From Sulfidibacterium sp964588415 (GTDB lineage: Bacteria > Bacteroidota > Bacteroidia > Bacteroidales > F082): 21,913 nt of DNA. A program made the position numbers and the translations under genes. Positions 1 to 6,955 of the stretch are shown piece after piece. The notes beneath the pieces are model-generated. The model did no database searches, was not told the origin of the DNA, and saw only the letters and a list, made by a program, of their open reading frames with translations. The stretch is from positions 1 to 21,913 of the forward strand of contig CAZPPK010000037.1 of NCBI GenBank assembly GCA_964588415.1, in the 5' to 3' direction. Numbering within the stretch: position 1 is the first letter of the stretch; each line of letters opens with the position of its first letter.

Positions 1-197
1 TCCCGATAGTACTTCACAAATTTGAGTCGTATATGAACTAATTATCTGAAACTGTAAGCAAAGCTTATACCGAGCTCAGGTTATTACATCCTTTTTTTTT
101 CAAAACCAATTTCCGGGATTTTGATGTGTGTTGCATTTCAGGCAATTAGAACCCATTATAAATAAGCTCTTGGGGGAAAAATTTTGCAAAAATTCTC
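1..197. other. Left-edge non-coding stretch
   Basis: No convincing gene is visible here. All forward frames are closed by stops within the first 45 bases. A short perfect hairpin (TAAGC/GCTTA, about 55-67) and a run of nine T at 92-100 could be the tail of a gene lying to the left, but the stem is too short to call a terminator. The rest is AT-rich leader DNA for the ArsC-like gene. Confidence 0.4.
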
Positions 198-205
198 TAA
201 TTTTG
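198..205 (+). promoter_or_regulatory. Bacteroidota -7 promoter motif for the arsC-like gene
   Basis: TAATTTTG is a perfect match to the TAnnTTTG -7 element of Bacteroidota housekeeping sigma factor promoters. It lies 20 nt before the ATG at 226. No well-placed -33 TTTG was found, so only the -7 box is claimed. Confidence 0.5.
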
Positions 206-225
206 AGAGCACAAAAACAAATACT

Positions 226-567
226 ATGGTTACCATTTATCACAATCCGAGATGTAAAAAATCCAGGGCCGGCCTGGAATATCTTCAGACAAAAACCCAG
301 GACTTTGAGATTGTCGACTATCTGAAAAATCCTATTTCTTACGAAACAATTAAAGACCTTCTAATGAAACTCAACAAAAAGCCACATGAGATGATCCGCA
401 CTCAGGAAGCTATTTACAAACAGAACTTTAAGGGGAAAAATTTTGCTGATGAAGAGTGGATAAAAATCATGGAAGAAAATCCGAAACTTATAAAAAGGCC
501 GATTGTTGTAAGGGAAAACAAAGCCATTTGGGGTGATCCGGCTGACGAAATTGATAGCTTATTTTAA
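226..567 (+). CDS. ArsC/Spx-family thioredoxin-fold protein (arsenate reductase-like)
   Basis: A 113-residue cytoplasmic protein of the glutaredoxin-dependent ArsC/YffB/Spx family, close to the usual 112-119 residues. The N-terminus carries the HNPxC signature with Cys10 in a CKKS motif, the place of the redox-active cysteine of E. coli ArsC. Arg58 and Arg91 (in KRPIVV) match two of the three arginines that bind the oxyanion in E. coli ArsC. The third (in LCRPSE) is replaced by Gly103 in the matching WGDPAD segment. Genuine arsenate reduction is therefore uncertain, and a general thiol-redox role is possible. A TTG in frame at 184 would add 14 residues, but the ATG at 226 starts directly at the family's first beta strand and lies downstream of the promoter motif. 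fumC follows after 22 bp, so the two are probably co-transcribed. Confidence 0.85.
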   Translation: MVTIYHNPRCKKSRAGLEYLQTKTQDFEIVDYLKNPISYETIKDLLMKLNKKPHEMIRTQEAIYKQNFKGKNFADEEWIKIMEENPKLIKRPIVVRENKAIWGDPADEIDSLF

Positions 568-589
568 CAAAAATTATAAATAGCATATT

Positions 590-1975
590 ATGGAATATAG
601 AATTGAACATGACACATTGGGGAATGTGGAAGTCCCGGTTGACAAGTACTGGGGAGCACAAACGCAGCGCTCGAAAATGAATTTTAAAATCGGCCCGGAA
701 AGTTCCATGCCCAGAGAAATTATCAATGCTTTTGCCTATCTGAAAAAAGCAGCTGCCTTGGCAAACACTGAACTGGGCGTTTTGGCTAAAGAGAAAAGTG
801 ATTTAATCGGTCAGGTTGCCGATGAGATTCTTGCCGGAAAGCTTTACGACAATTTTCCTCTTGTGATTTGGCAAACAGGTTCCGGGACACAATCTAATAT
901 GAATATCAATGAAGTGATCGCTAACCGCGCTCATGTTCTGAAAGGTGGAAAACTTACCGATGAGAAAAAAGTCTTGCATCCCAATGACGATGTGAATAAA
1001 TCGCAGTCGTCCAATGACACTTTCCCAACCGCCATGCACATTGCAGCTTACAAAATGCTTGTGGAAATCACCTTTCCCGGAGTTGAACGCCTGCGAGATG
1101 CCCTGGCCGCAAAAGCGGCAGCGTTTAAATCCATTGTAAAAACAGGACGTACCCACTGGATGGACGCCACTCCTTTGACGCTCGGACAGGAATTTTCGGG
1201 ATACGTTTCACAGCTTGACCATGGTCTTGCAGCACTGAAATCGACATTGGTACATCTGTCGGAACTGGCTTTAGGTGGAACTGCTGTTGGTACGGGATTA
1301 AACACTCCCAAAGGTTATGATGTGAAAGTTGCCGAGAAAATAGCACAACTCACAGGGCTTCCTTTTAAAACTGCAGATAATAAATTTGAAGCGCTTTCTG
1401 CTCACGATGCTATCGTTGAAACTTCCGGCGCGTTAAAACAACTGGCCGTGAGTCTGATGCATATTTCCAACAACATCCGGCATCTGGCTTCAGGTCCGCG
1501 GTGCAGCATCGGCGAAGTAAATCTTCCCGCCAACGAACCCGGCTCTTCCATTATGCCCGGAAAAGTAAACCCGACGCAAAATGAAGCGCTGACCATGGTT
1601 TGTGCCCAGGTAATCGGAAACGACGTGGCCATTTCGACCGGTGGTATGCAAGGCCATTTTCAGTTGAGTGTCTTCAAGCCCATGATGATCTCAAACCTGC
1701 TGGTATCAGCCAGATTGCTGGGCGACGCCTGCGTTTCATTTGCTGACAATGCCATTGCCGGAGCAGAAGCCAATTTGAAAAATATTGAATATAATCTGGA
1801 AAATTCTCTCATGTTAGTAACAGCGCTTAATACCCATATTGGTTATGAAAAAGCAGCCAAAATTGCCAAGAAAGCCCATGCCGAAGGAACAACTCTTCGT
1901 GAAGCAGCCATGGCGCTGGAATTTCTTACTGATGAGGAATTCACCGAATGGGTGGATCCCAAAAAAATGGTTTAA
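590..1975 (+). CDS. fumC: Class II fumarate hydratase
   Basis: Reversible hydration of fumarate to L-malate in the TCA cycle or its reductive branch; cytosolic homotetramer without an iron-sulfur cluster. The 461 residues match the usual length (E. coli FumC 467). The superfamily signature GSSIMPGKVNP begins at residue 318, containing the mobile-loop serine of the catalytic site. TGRTHWMDATP at 185-195 holds the catalytic histidine (His189, equivalent to E. coli His188). SGTQSNMN and SSNDTFPTAMH, both fumarase substrate-site motifs, are intact. The GKVNP context and the lysine-rich C-terminus argue for fumarase rather than aspartase. It starts at ATG 590, 22 bp after the ArsC-like gene, and ends shortly before a strong terminator, so the transcript seems to be just these two genes. 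Confidence 0.97.
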   Translation: MEYRIEHDTLGNVEVPVDKYWGAQTQRSKMNFKIGPESSMPREIINAFAYLKKAAALANTELGVLAKEKSDLIGQVADEILAGKLYDNFPLVIWQTGSGTQSNMNINEVIANRAHVLKGGKLTDEKKVLHPNDDVNKSQSSNDTFPTAMHIAAYKMLVEITFPGVERLRDALAAKAAAFKSIVKTGRTHWMDATPLTLGQEFSGYVSQLDHGLAALKSTLVHLSELALGGTAVGTGLNTPKGYDVKVAEKIAQLTGLPFKTADNKFEALSAHDAIVETSGALKQLAVSLMHISNNIRHLASGPRCSIGEVNLPANEPGSSIMPGKVNPTQNEALTMVCAQVIGNDVAISTGGMQGHFQLSVFKPMMISNLLVSARLLGDACVSFADNAIAGAEANLKNIEYNLENSLMLVTALNTHIGYEKAAKIAKKAHAEGTTLREAAMALEFLTDEEFTEWVDPKKMV

Positions 1976-1995
1976 CCGGAAACATCTTTTGTTTC

Positions 1996-2028
1996 AAAAG
2001 GCCGTCTCTCTCAGGAACGGTCTTTTTT
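1996..2028 (+). terminator. Rho-independent terminator after fumC
   Basis: AAAAGGCCGT (1996-2005) pairs with ACGGTCTTTT (2017-2026) over 10 bp with a single G-T wobble and an 11-nt loop. The right arm runs into six consecutive T. It lies 20 bp after the fumC stop. Confidence 0.85.
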
Positions 2029-2084
2029 GTTTTGGATGCGTTCGGATATAAGATGTAAGGATTTTAGATATTGGATATTTGCCG

Positions 2085-2310
2085 CCTCACTGGCGCGCGT
2101 TTGTAATGCATGCCATTATGGAGCATAAGAGCTACGATAATGAATAAACAAAGCCGGATGTGCAGCCGAGATGGAAGCGGCAGCGCCCGGTGACGGGGGC
2201 CGATGTGGAGTTAGGCGGCAAGGGCGACCAGCGGAAGCCCCTTGCAAGCCTTTACGGAACACGGCCTGTGACGCCGGGACTAAAGCGCACAGCCCGATAG
2301 CTGCCCAAAG
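2085..2310. other. GC-rich structured intergenic segment, possible ncRNA or repeat
   Basis: This block sits in the 383-bp gap after fumC and is visibly richer in G+C than everything around it. It contains a string of short hairpins: GCCG 2165-2168 with CGGC 2178-2181; CCCG 2186-2189 and CGGG 2194-2197 closing a GTGA (GNRA-type) tetraloop; GCAAGGG 2218-2224 with CCCTTGC 2239-2245; and CGGC 2262-2265 with GCCG 2273-2276. A 61-codon reading frame crosses it but resembles no protein I know. I see no tRNA or rRNA signature. It could be a structured RNA or a Bacteroidota intergenic repeat; neither is proven. Confidence 0.4.
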
Positions 2311-2358
2311 AAAACTTTATTTATGGTTAAAGATAAATTTGCCCGGAAGCCGGTAAGC

Positions 2359-2802
2359 TTACCCCCTGTAAACCATGTAAAAAGTCATGGAAGTCAGCGT
2401 GATCAGCGTGGCAAATCCATAATAGATCAGGGCATATTTGAATTTGCTGTGATCGGAATGCGATTTTGTAGTGAATATTTTTCCAATCTGCGCCAGTATT
2501 ACGGCAAACAACATCACGCTGAAATGCTCTACCGACCAGAAACGTAAAGACATAATATGACTGACTTCGGCTGCAGAATGCATCTCATACCTGTTGGCAG
2601 GCATCATTATGTACAAGGTAACTCCAAGAAACAAGCCCAGGTATAAAAGGATGATAAAAGAATTTTCCAAATAAACATAATTCTTGGTGTACACTCTGTT
2701 ATGGTTAATGTTACCGCTAATTAACAGAAATGTCAAAACGATAGATACAAGCATAAACAATGCGCTTGTCCAAATATGAATATTGAGGATTACCGAGTAC
2801 AT
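2359..2802 (-). CDS. Small 4-TM membrane protein, cytochrome b-like family
   Basis: A 147-residue integral membrane protein with four predicted helices at about 8-28, 46-66, 90-108 and 122-144. His9 near the start of helix 1 and the Glu92-His93 pair at the start of helix 3 sit where small Bacteroidota proteins annotated 'cytochrome B' keep conserved histidines, so haem binding in the membrane is possible. Only two such histidines lie in helices, and I cannot show haem ligation. There is no signal peptide beyond the first helix. It is transcribed away from the nitroreductase, from its own promoter motif 15 nt upstream, and stands alone. The family assignment rests on recalled layout (H near the N-terminus, EH, four helices), not on a strict signature. 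Confidence 0.65.
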   Translation of the reverse strand: MYSVILNIHIWTSALFMLVSIVLTFLLISGNINHNRVYTKNYVYLENSFIILLYLGLFLGVTLYIMMPANRYEMHSAAEVSHIMSLRFWSVEHFSVMLFAVILAQIGKIFTTKSHSDHSKFKYALIYYGFATLITLTSMTFYMVYRG

Positions 2803-2817
2803 TTTCTAAAGATTGTT

Positions 2818-2825
2818 CAAAAGTA
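2818..2825 (-). promoter_or_regulatory. Bacteroidota -7 promoter motif for the 4-TM gene
   Basis: Read on the minus strand this is TACTTTTG, a perfect TAnnTTTG, with 15 nt before the ATG at 2802. It forms one half of a 129-bp divergent promoter region. Confidence 0.5.
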
Positions 2826-2906
2826 AACATTTGCCTGTAGTTAGACTTAGTCATTTTTTAAAAAATTTTAATCTTTCCTAAATCCTTTCCAAAAATTTCT
2901 AATTTG

Positions 2907-2914
2907 TACCTTTG
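2907..2914 (+). promoter_or_regulatory. Bacteroidota -7 promoter motif for the nitroreductase
   Basis: TACCTTTG, a perfect TAnnTTTG, 17 nt before the ATG at 2932. A pyrimidine-rich CTTTCC at about 2885 is the nearest candidate for the -33 box. Confidence 0.55.
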
Positions 2915-2931
2915 TAAAAAATTCATATCTG

Positions 2932-3495
2932 ATGAATAATAATGAGCAAGCAACCTTTGATCTTTTTCCGTTAATCAGAAAAAGATGGAGTCCCAGGACT
3001 TTTAGCGAACAGGAAGTTGAAGAAAGCAAAATATTAAGCTTGATTGAAGCAGCACGATGGGCGCCTTCAGCATTCAATGAGCAACCGTGGCAATTTGTGA
3101 TAGGAAAGAAGGGTGATAAAAAATATCAAAAGATATTTCAGTCTTTGGGTTCATGGAATCAGGAGTGGAACGAGAAAGTGCCGGTTTTGGTGTTAAACCT
3201 TGCAAAAAAAAACTTTTCTCATAATGATAAAGCAAATGCAACGGCACTTTATGATTTGGGACAGGCGGTTTTTGCCATGGTCCTGGAGTCTTTTCATTTG
3301 GGGCTGGTTTCACATCAGATGAGCGGATTCGATCATGAAAAGGTTCTAGAACTGCTTTCCATTCCTGACAACTTTGAAGCGGTTTCGGTGACGTCTTTCG
3401 GATATCAGGGAGACGATTCACAACTTTCAGAGGAATTTTATAAGCTCGAACACCGGATTAGGGAACGGAAACACATAGATGATTTGCTTTTTTGA
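2932..3495 (+). CDS. Nitroreductase family FMN-dependent NAD(P)H oxidoreductase
   Basis: A 187-residue flavoprotein of the nitroreductase superfamily, which normally forms FMN-binding homodimers reducing nitro compounds, quinones or flavins with NAD(P)H. The N-terminal KRWSPRTFS (residues 17-25) is the family's FMN-phosphate-binding arginine motif. ARWAPSAFNEQPWQFVI (about 41-57) is the conserved second FMN-binding and dimer segment. DLGQAVFAMVLESFHLGL (about 108-125) is the long central helix common to the family. The substrate cannot be deduced. It is monocistronic by appearance: its own promoter motif lies upstream and the next gene follows after 42 bp with a different type of product. Confidence 0.9.
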   Translation: MNNNEQATFDLFPLIRKRWSPRTFSEQEVEESKILSLIEAARWAPSAFNEQPWQFVIGKKGDKKYQKIFQSLGSWNQEWNEKVPVLVLNLAKKNFSHNDKANATALYDLGQAVFAMVLESFHLGLVSHQMSGFDHEKVLELLSIPDNFEAVSVTSFGYQGDDSQLSEEFYKLEHRIRERKHIDDLLF

Positions 3496-3537
3496 CCGGA
3501 AAACCATAAATTTCTTTTCAATAATCAATCCCATAAA

Positions 3538-4557
3538 ATGATCATGAAAAAAGCGAAGCTATTTACAATCCTTCTGGCGTTTACCTTTATGCTGACTTCC
3601 TGTGGCCAAAGTCACCATACCACTAACAATCAGGCTAAAACACAATCTAAACACAATAAAAAAACGACATATAACATTCCAGATTTTAATTCCGATTCTG
3701 CTTATACCTATACGGCAAAACAGGTTGCCTTTGGTCCGCGGGTTCCGGGGACAAAAGCCCATGATGCTTGTGAAAACTGGATTGTCGGAAAATTGAAACA
3801 ATGGAGCGACACGGTGATTGTCCAGCCGTTTGAAGCGAGAACTTACGATGGTGTAATACGTAAAGGCCAAAATATTATTGCATCTTTCTCACCCAAAAAC
3901 CCCAATCGTATTTTACTGCTGGCGCACTGGGACTCCAGGCCCTTTGCCGATCATGACAAAGACAAATCCAAATGGCATCATCCTATTGATGCCGCCAATG
4001 ACGGCGCCAGCGGTGTGGCGGTTTTGATGGAAATGGCACGGCAATTTCACGAGCACCATCCGAACATCGGTGTGGACATTGTTTTAACGGATCTGGAAGA
4101 CTGGGGACCACCGGTATTTGCACACATCCAGGGAAAAGAAAACGACTGGGCACTGGGAGCTCAATATTGGGCACACCATCCTCAGGTACCAGGCTATTCA
4201 GCCAAGTTCGGAGTTTTGCTGGACATGGTCGGAGCAAAAAACCCAACTTTCTTAAAAGAAAAATTTTCAATGCAATATGCTGATTATTATGTGAATCTGA
4301 TATGGAATACTGCCAGTGGATTGGGTTATGATAATTATTTCCCTGACAAAACAGGCTTCTTCATTGACGACGATCATATCTTCATCAACAAAATAGCCGG
4401 AATCCCAACGGTGGATATCATCCAGCAGGATCCGAACAGCAGCAATGGAACTTTTTGGGAATATTGGCATACTTCACACGATACGATGGACAAGATCGAT
4501 AAAAACACCTTGAAAGCTGTGGGTCAGGTGATGCTGACGATTGTTTATAATCAATAG
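3538..4557 (+). CDS. Glutaminyl-peptide cyclotransferase (mammalian-type QC, M28 fold), lipoprotein
   Basis: Converts N-terminal glutamine of exported proteins to pyroglutamate; single-zinc enzyme of the M28 fold. The first 22 residues form a lipoprotein signal ending LTSC, with Cys22 the lipidation site, so it should be membrane-anchored in the periplasm. Residues aligning with human QC are visible: Asp155 in AANDGASG (zinc), Glu187-Asp188 in DLEDWG (catalytic Glu and zinc ligand), Asp229 in LLDMVGAKNP, Asp279 in DDDHIF, and His311 in WHTSHDTMDKI (zinc). The DDHI and LDMVGA motifs separate QC from ordinary M28 aminopeptidases. The length of 339 residues is normal. The start could be ATG 3538 or 3544; the difference is two residues. 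No acidic residues follow the lipid cysteine, so a surface-export signal is not apparent. Confidence 0.87.
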   Translation: MIMKKAKLFTILLAFTFMLTSCGQSHHTTNNQAKTQSKHNKKTTYNIPDFNSDSAYTYTAKQVAFGPRVPGTKAHDACENWIVGKLKQWSDTVIVQPFEARTYDGVIRKGQNIIASFSPKNPNRILLLAHWDSRPFADHDKDKSKWHHPIDAANDGASGVAVLMEMARQFHEHHPNIGVDIVLTDLEDWGPPVFAHIQGKENDWALGAQYWAHHPQVPGYSAKFGVLLDMVGAKNPTFLKEKFSMQYADYYVNLIWNTASGLGYDNYFPDKTGFFIDDDHIFINKIAGIPTVDIIQQDPNSSNGTFWEYWHTSHDTMDKIDKNTLKAVGQVMLTIVYNQ

Positions 4558-4627
4558 TGCACTGATTGTTATTATTTTCACTGATTTTTAGGTCTTAATT
4601 CATTGGTCTCATTGTTAAAATCAGCTT

Positions 4628-4870
4628 GTCATTTCTCCATCCGCTCGTCTTTGCGAGGCATAAGTCCAGAGAAATTTATCCCACATAATTCTAATGACAA
4701 CATATTGCCACTCGCATTACCGATTCATACTCTCAAAAAGATCATCCCTATCGCGAGAAGGCACGACGAAGCCTGCCCGTCCGGCAAGCGGGCGATCTCA
4801 TAATATGCATCTTTGAGAAATAGAACTTGTTGCCTGGGGGATTCCTCCTCACTTCGTTCGTCGGAAAGAC
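4628..4870. repeat. Cluster of degenerate GTCATT..CGACGAAC-type intergenic repeats
   Basis: The 440-bp gap between the QC gene and etfA holds no gene. It contains several fragments of one imperfect repeat family. Positions 4838-4870, read on the minus strand, match 18175-18207 at 26 of 33 bases, sharing CGACGAACG and GAGGAG blocks. A second fragment near 4751-4800 has GCGAGAAGGCACGACGAAGC, similar to the right arm of the element at 18231-18263. It is interrupted by a small GC palindrome: GCCCG 4775-4779 pairs with CGGGC 4789-4793. Another partial copy begins GTCATT at 4628. Such elements are dispersed non-coding repeats; no transposase is nearby. Confidence 0.6.
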
Positions 4871-4938
4871 AACCACCTTCTTTAGAGGATTCTTGTTTGC
4901 TGCAAGTTGGGAGTCACAACAGATATTTCAGTAAAAGC

Positions 4939-4970
4939 AAACAGGCCGGGAAAAATTTCCTGGCCTGTTT
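4939..4970 (-). terminator. Terminator downstream of etfA
   Basis: AAACAGGCC (4939-4947) pairs perfectly with GGCCTGTTT (4962-4970), and the stem continues inward through GGGAA/TTCCT with one G-T wobble. It lies 27 bp past the minus-strand etfA stop. On the minus strand the stem is followed by TGTTTGCTTTT, so it serves that direction best. Confidence 0.75.
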
Positions 4971-4997
4971 CAGTTTGAGGTTAATATATGTAGCAGG

Positions 4998-5972
4998 TTA
5001 TCCAGCTGCTTTCATCTCTTTAACAGCTTCAATTAACTGAGGAATTACTTTAAATGCATCTCCCACGATGCCATAATCAGAAGCCTCAAAAATAGGAGCT
5101 TCCGGGTCTTTGTTGACAGCAATAATTACTTTAGAAGAGCTGACACCACCAAGATGCTGGATGGCTCCTGAAATACCAAATGCCATATATAAATTGGGAG
5201 CAATGATCTTACCGGTTTGTCCAACGTGTTCTTCATGAGAACGCCATCCTTCATCGGATACCGGCCTTGAGCATGCCATTCCGGCACCGAGCAATTCGCC
5301 CAATTCTTCCAGGCCACCCCAGTTTTCAGGACCTTTCATACCACGGCCACCAGAAACAACAATTTCCGCATCGGTCAGCAGTACTTTTCCTGTAATTTTA
5401 TGAGTATCCAAAACTTTCGTATTAAACTCGCCATCTGCAATTTGAGGATCGTAAACTTCAATCGCGGTTTCAACGGCATTTTCTACAATTTCAAAAGAAT
5501 TTTGAGCAAAAGTGAGAACCCGTACTTCCGGCTTTATATGAATGTTGGCAAAAGCTTTCTGAGTAAACACTTTTTTGCGGACCACAAAAGGATCCACGCT
5601 TACCGGAAGTCCGATAACTCCGGAAACCAGACCTGCATTCATTTTAATGGAAACCCGAGGCGCGATGGCTTTACCTACGTTGTTATTGGCAAGGATGATA
5701 ACACGGGCATTTTCTTTTCCGGCTGCTTTGGCAACAGCATCGGCCAGCGCTTTGTTATCCAGCGACTCAAAACGATTATCCTGAATATTCAGCACTTTAT
5801 TGGCACCGTATTTCCCAAGCGATTTCAATTCGTCATCAGCTACATGGCCAATGGAAAGGGCCGTTACCGGGATGCCCATTTGTTTTGCAATGGCTGAAGC
5901 AAAAGAGATAATTTCGTAACTCAGTTTCTTGAATTTACCATCCCAATTTTCTGTATATACTAAAACTGACAT
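4998..5972 (-). CDS. etfA: Electron transfer flavoprotein, alpha subunit
   Basis: FAD-binding subunit of the heterodimeric electron transfer flavoprotein that accepts electrons from acyl-CoA dehydrogenases. The 324-residue length is usual. The C-terminal FAD domain (from about residue 200) is complete: SGGRGMKGPENW, then GAGMACSRPVSDEGW with the conserved arginine, then HVGQTGKIIAPNLYMAFGIS, GAIQHLGG and VNKDPEAPIFEASDYGIVGD, which surround the flavin in characterised ETFs. The N-terminal half is the variable Rossmann-like domain that packs on EtfB. The gene lies 28 bp downstream of etfB in the same direction and ends before a hairpin terminator, giving an etfB-etfA transcript. Confidence 0.96.
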   Translation of the reverse strand: MSVLVYTENWDGKFKKLSYEIISFASAIAKQMGIPVTALSIGHVADDELKSLGKYGANKVLNIQDNRFESLDNKALADAVAKAAGKENARVIILANNNVGKAIAPRVSIKMNAGLVSGVIGLPVSVDPFVVRKKVFTQKAFANIHIKPEVRVLTFAQNSFEIVENAVETAIEVYDPQIADGEFNTKVLDTHKITGKVLLTDAEIVVSGGRGMKGPENWGGLEELGELLGAGMACSRPVSDEGWRSHEEHVGQTGKIIAPNLYMAFGISGAIQHLGGVSSSKVIIAVNKDPEAPIFEASDYGIVGDAFKVIPQLIEAVKEMKAAG

Positions 5973-6000
5973 TTTTCTATGTTTTTAGGTTAAAATTGAA

Positions 6001-6738
6001 TTAGAGTATCTTGGCTTCTTCGTGCAAGAGGCGAATAAGTTCCTTCGCATTGTCTTCATCCACTATTTTGCAGGCAGCTTTTGGTGCCGGAAGTTCAAAG
6101 CCCAAAAATTCTGTTTTTTCTTCAGCTTCCACAGGAGCTACCACATTTAAAGGCTTTTTTCGCGCCATCATAATACCGCGCATTGCAGGAATGCGGGGTT
6201 CAACAGCAATTCCTTTTTGAACGATCAAAATCACCGGAGCAGGAATAGACAATATCTGTGAGCCACCATCAATATCGCGGTGTACTTTCAATGCTCCGTT
6301 TTCAATTTCCAGCCCGGAAACAGCAGAAACAGAGTTGATGCCCAGCAGTTCTGCCAGCATCCCGCCTACCCCGGCGCCGTTGTAATCGGAAGCTTCGATC
6401 CCAGCCAGGATCACATCATAACCTTCCGCAACTTTGGATAGTTGACTGGCAACAAAAAAAGCATCTTTTGGTGCGGCATCAATGCGAATGGCATCATCTG
6501 CACCCACTGCCAGAGCTTTACGAAGTGTGCTTTCCGTAATTTGAGTTCCTACGTTGGCTACGGTAATGGTTTCAAAAGCCCCCGCTTCTTTCAATTCCAT
6601 GGCGCGGGTCAGTGCCAACTCATCCCAGGGATTGATGATCCATTGTACACCATTTGCATCAAAAGTTTTATTGTCCCCGGTAAACCTGATCTTTGTAGTA
6701 GTGTCAGGTACATTGCTTATTAATACCAGTATTTTCAT
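6001..6738 (-). CDS. etfB: Electron transfer flavoprotein, beta subunit
   Basis: Nucleotide-binding partner of EtfA; 245 residues, slightly short of the common 250-260. The N-terminus (VLISNVPDTTTKIRF) and NPWDELALTRAMEL around residue 36-49 are family hallmarks, as is LRKALAVGADDAIRI at 72-86. The nucleotide-site loop near residues 115-128 reads EASDYNGAGVGGML. It differs both from the AIDDDxNQTGQ loop of AMP-binding, non-bifurcating ETFs and from the DGDTAQVGP loop of bifurcating ones; related loops occur in Bacteroidota ETFs. The preceding promoter motif makes this the first gene of an etfBA unit. The acyl-CoA dehydrogenase gene upstream on the same strand ends in its own terminator. Confidence 0.95.
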   Translation of the reverse strand: MKILVLISNVPDTTTKIRFTGDNKTFDANGVQWIINPWDELALTRAMELKEAGAFETITVANVGTQITESTLRKALAVGADDAIRIDAAPKDAFFVASQLSKVAEGYDVILAGIEASDYNGAGVGGMLAELLGINSVSAVSGLEIENGALKVHRDIDGGSQILSIPAPVILIVQKGIAVEPRIPAMRGIMMARKKPLNVVAPVEAEEKTEFLGFELPAPKAACKIVDEDNAKELIRLLHEEAKIL

Positions 6739-6770
6739 GATAGATAGATTATTTTATTCAAATTATTGCC

Positions 6771-6778
6771 CAAATATA
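6771..6778 (-). promoter_or_regulatory. Bacteroidota -7 promoter motif for etfBA
   Basis: Minus-strand TATATTTG, a perfect TAnnTTTG, with 32 nt before the etfB ATG. Upstream AT-rich DNA includes a TTTACG about 18 nt further out as a weak -33 candidate. Confidence 0.55.
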
Positions 6779-6904
6779 GAAATTTTTCGTAAATTATTAC
6801 GCATGCAAACTATTTTTTTAAGAAAAAATAATGGATGCGGGTAAGATTAATTTCTTGAAAAACTCTCATCAGAAATCAAAAACCAGCAGAAATGATTCAT
6901 TTAC

Positions 6905-6935
6905 AACAAAAACCAGATGTCTTACTCTATCTGGT
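6905..6935 (-). terminator. Terminator downstream of the acyl-CoA dehydrogenase
   Basis: On the minus strand ACCAGAT and ATCTGGT (plus-strand 6929-6935 and 6912-6918) form a perfect 7-bp stem with a 10-nt loop, followed directly by TTTTGTTG. It lies 20 bp past the stop codon. Confidence 0.75.
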
Positions 6936-6955
6936 CTATGTTGAAACAGATTCTG

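Noticed and set aside
184..225. Upstream TTG start for the ArsC-like gene
   Set aside because: It would lie upstream of and include the promoter motif at 198-205, and the extra residues precede the family's normal first strand.
2165..2300. tRNA or rRNA fragment in the GC-rich block
   Set aside because: No T-loop, anticodon-arm or conserved rRNA signature could be found by reading either strand.
2171..2356. 61-codon frame in the GC-rich block after fumC
   Set aside because: Low-complexity Ala/Gly/Arg-rich product, no homologous pattern, and the DNA looks structured rather than coding.
4603..5040. Two short plus-strand frames between the glutaminyl cyclase gene and etfA
   Set aside because: They consist of repeat fragments, and the second runs through the terminator and into the end of etfA.
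5400..5897. 165-codon open frame antisense to etfA
   Set aside because: etfA is a clear full-length gene on the other strand; the antisense product has no recognisable motif or separate start signals.
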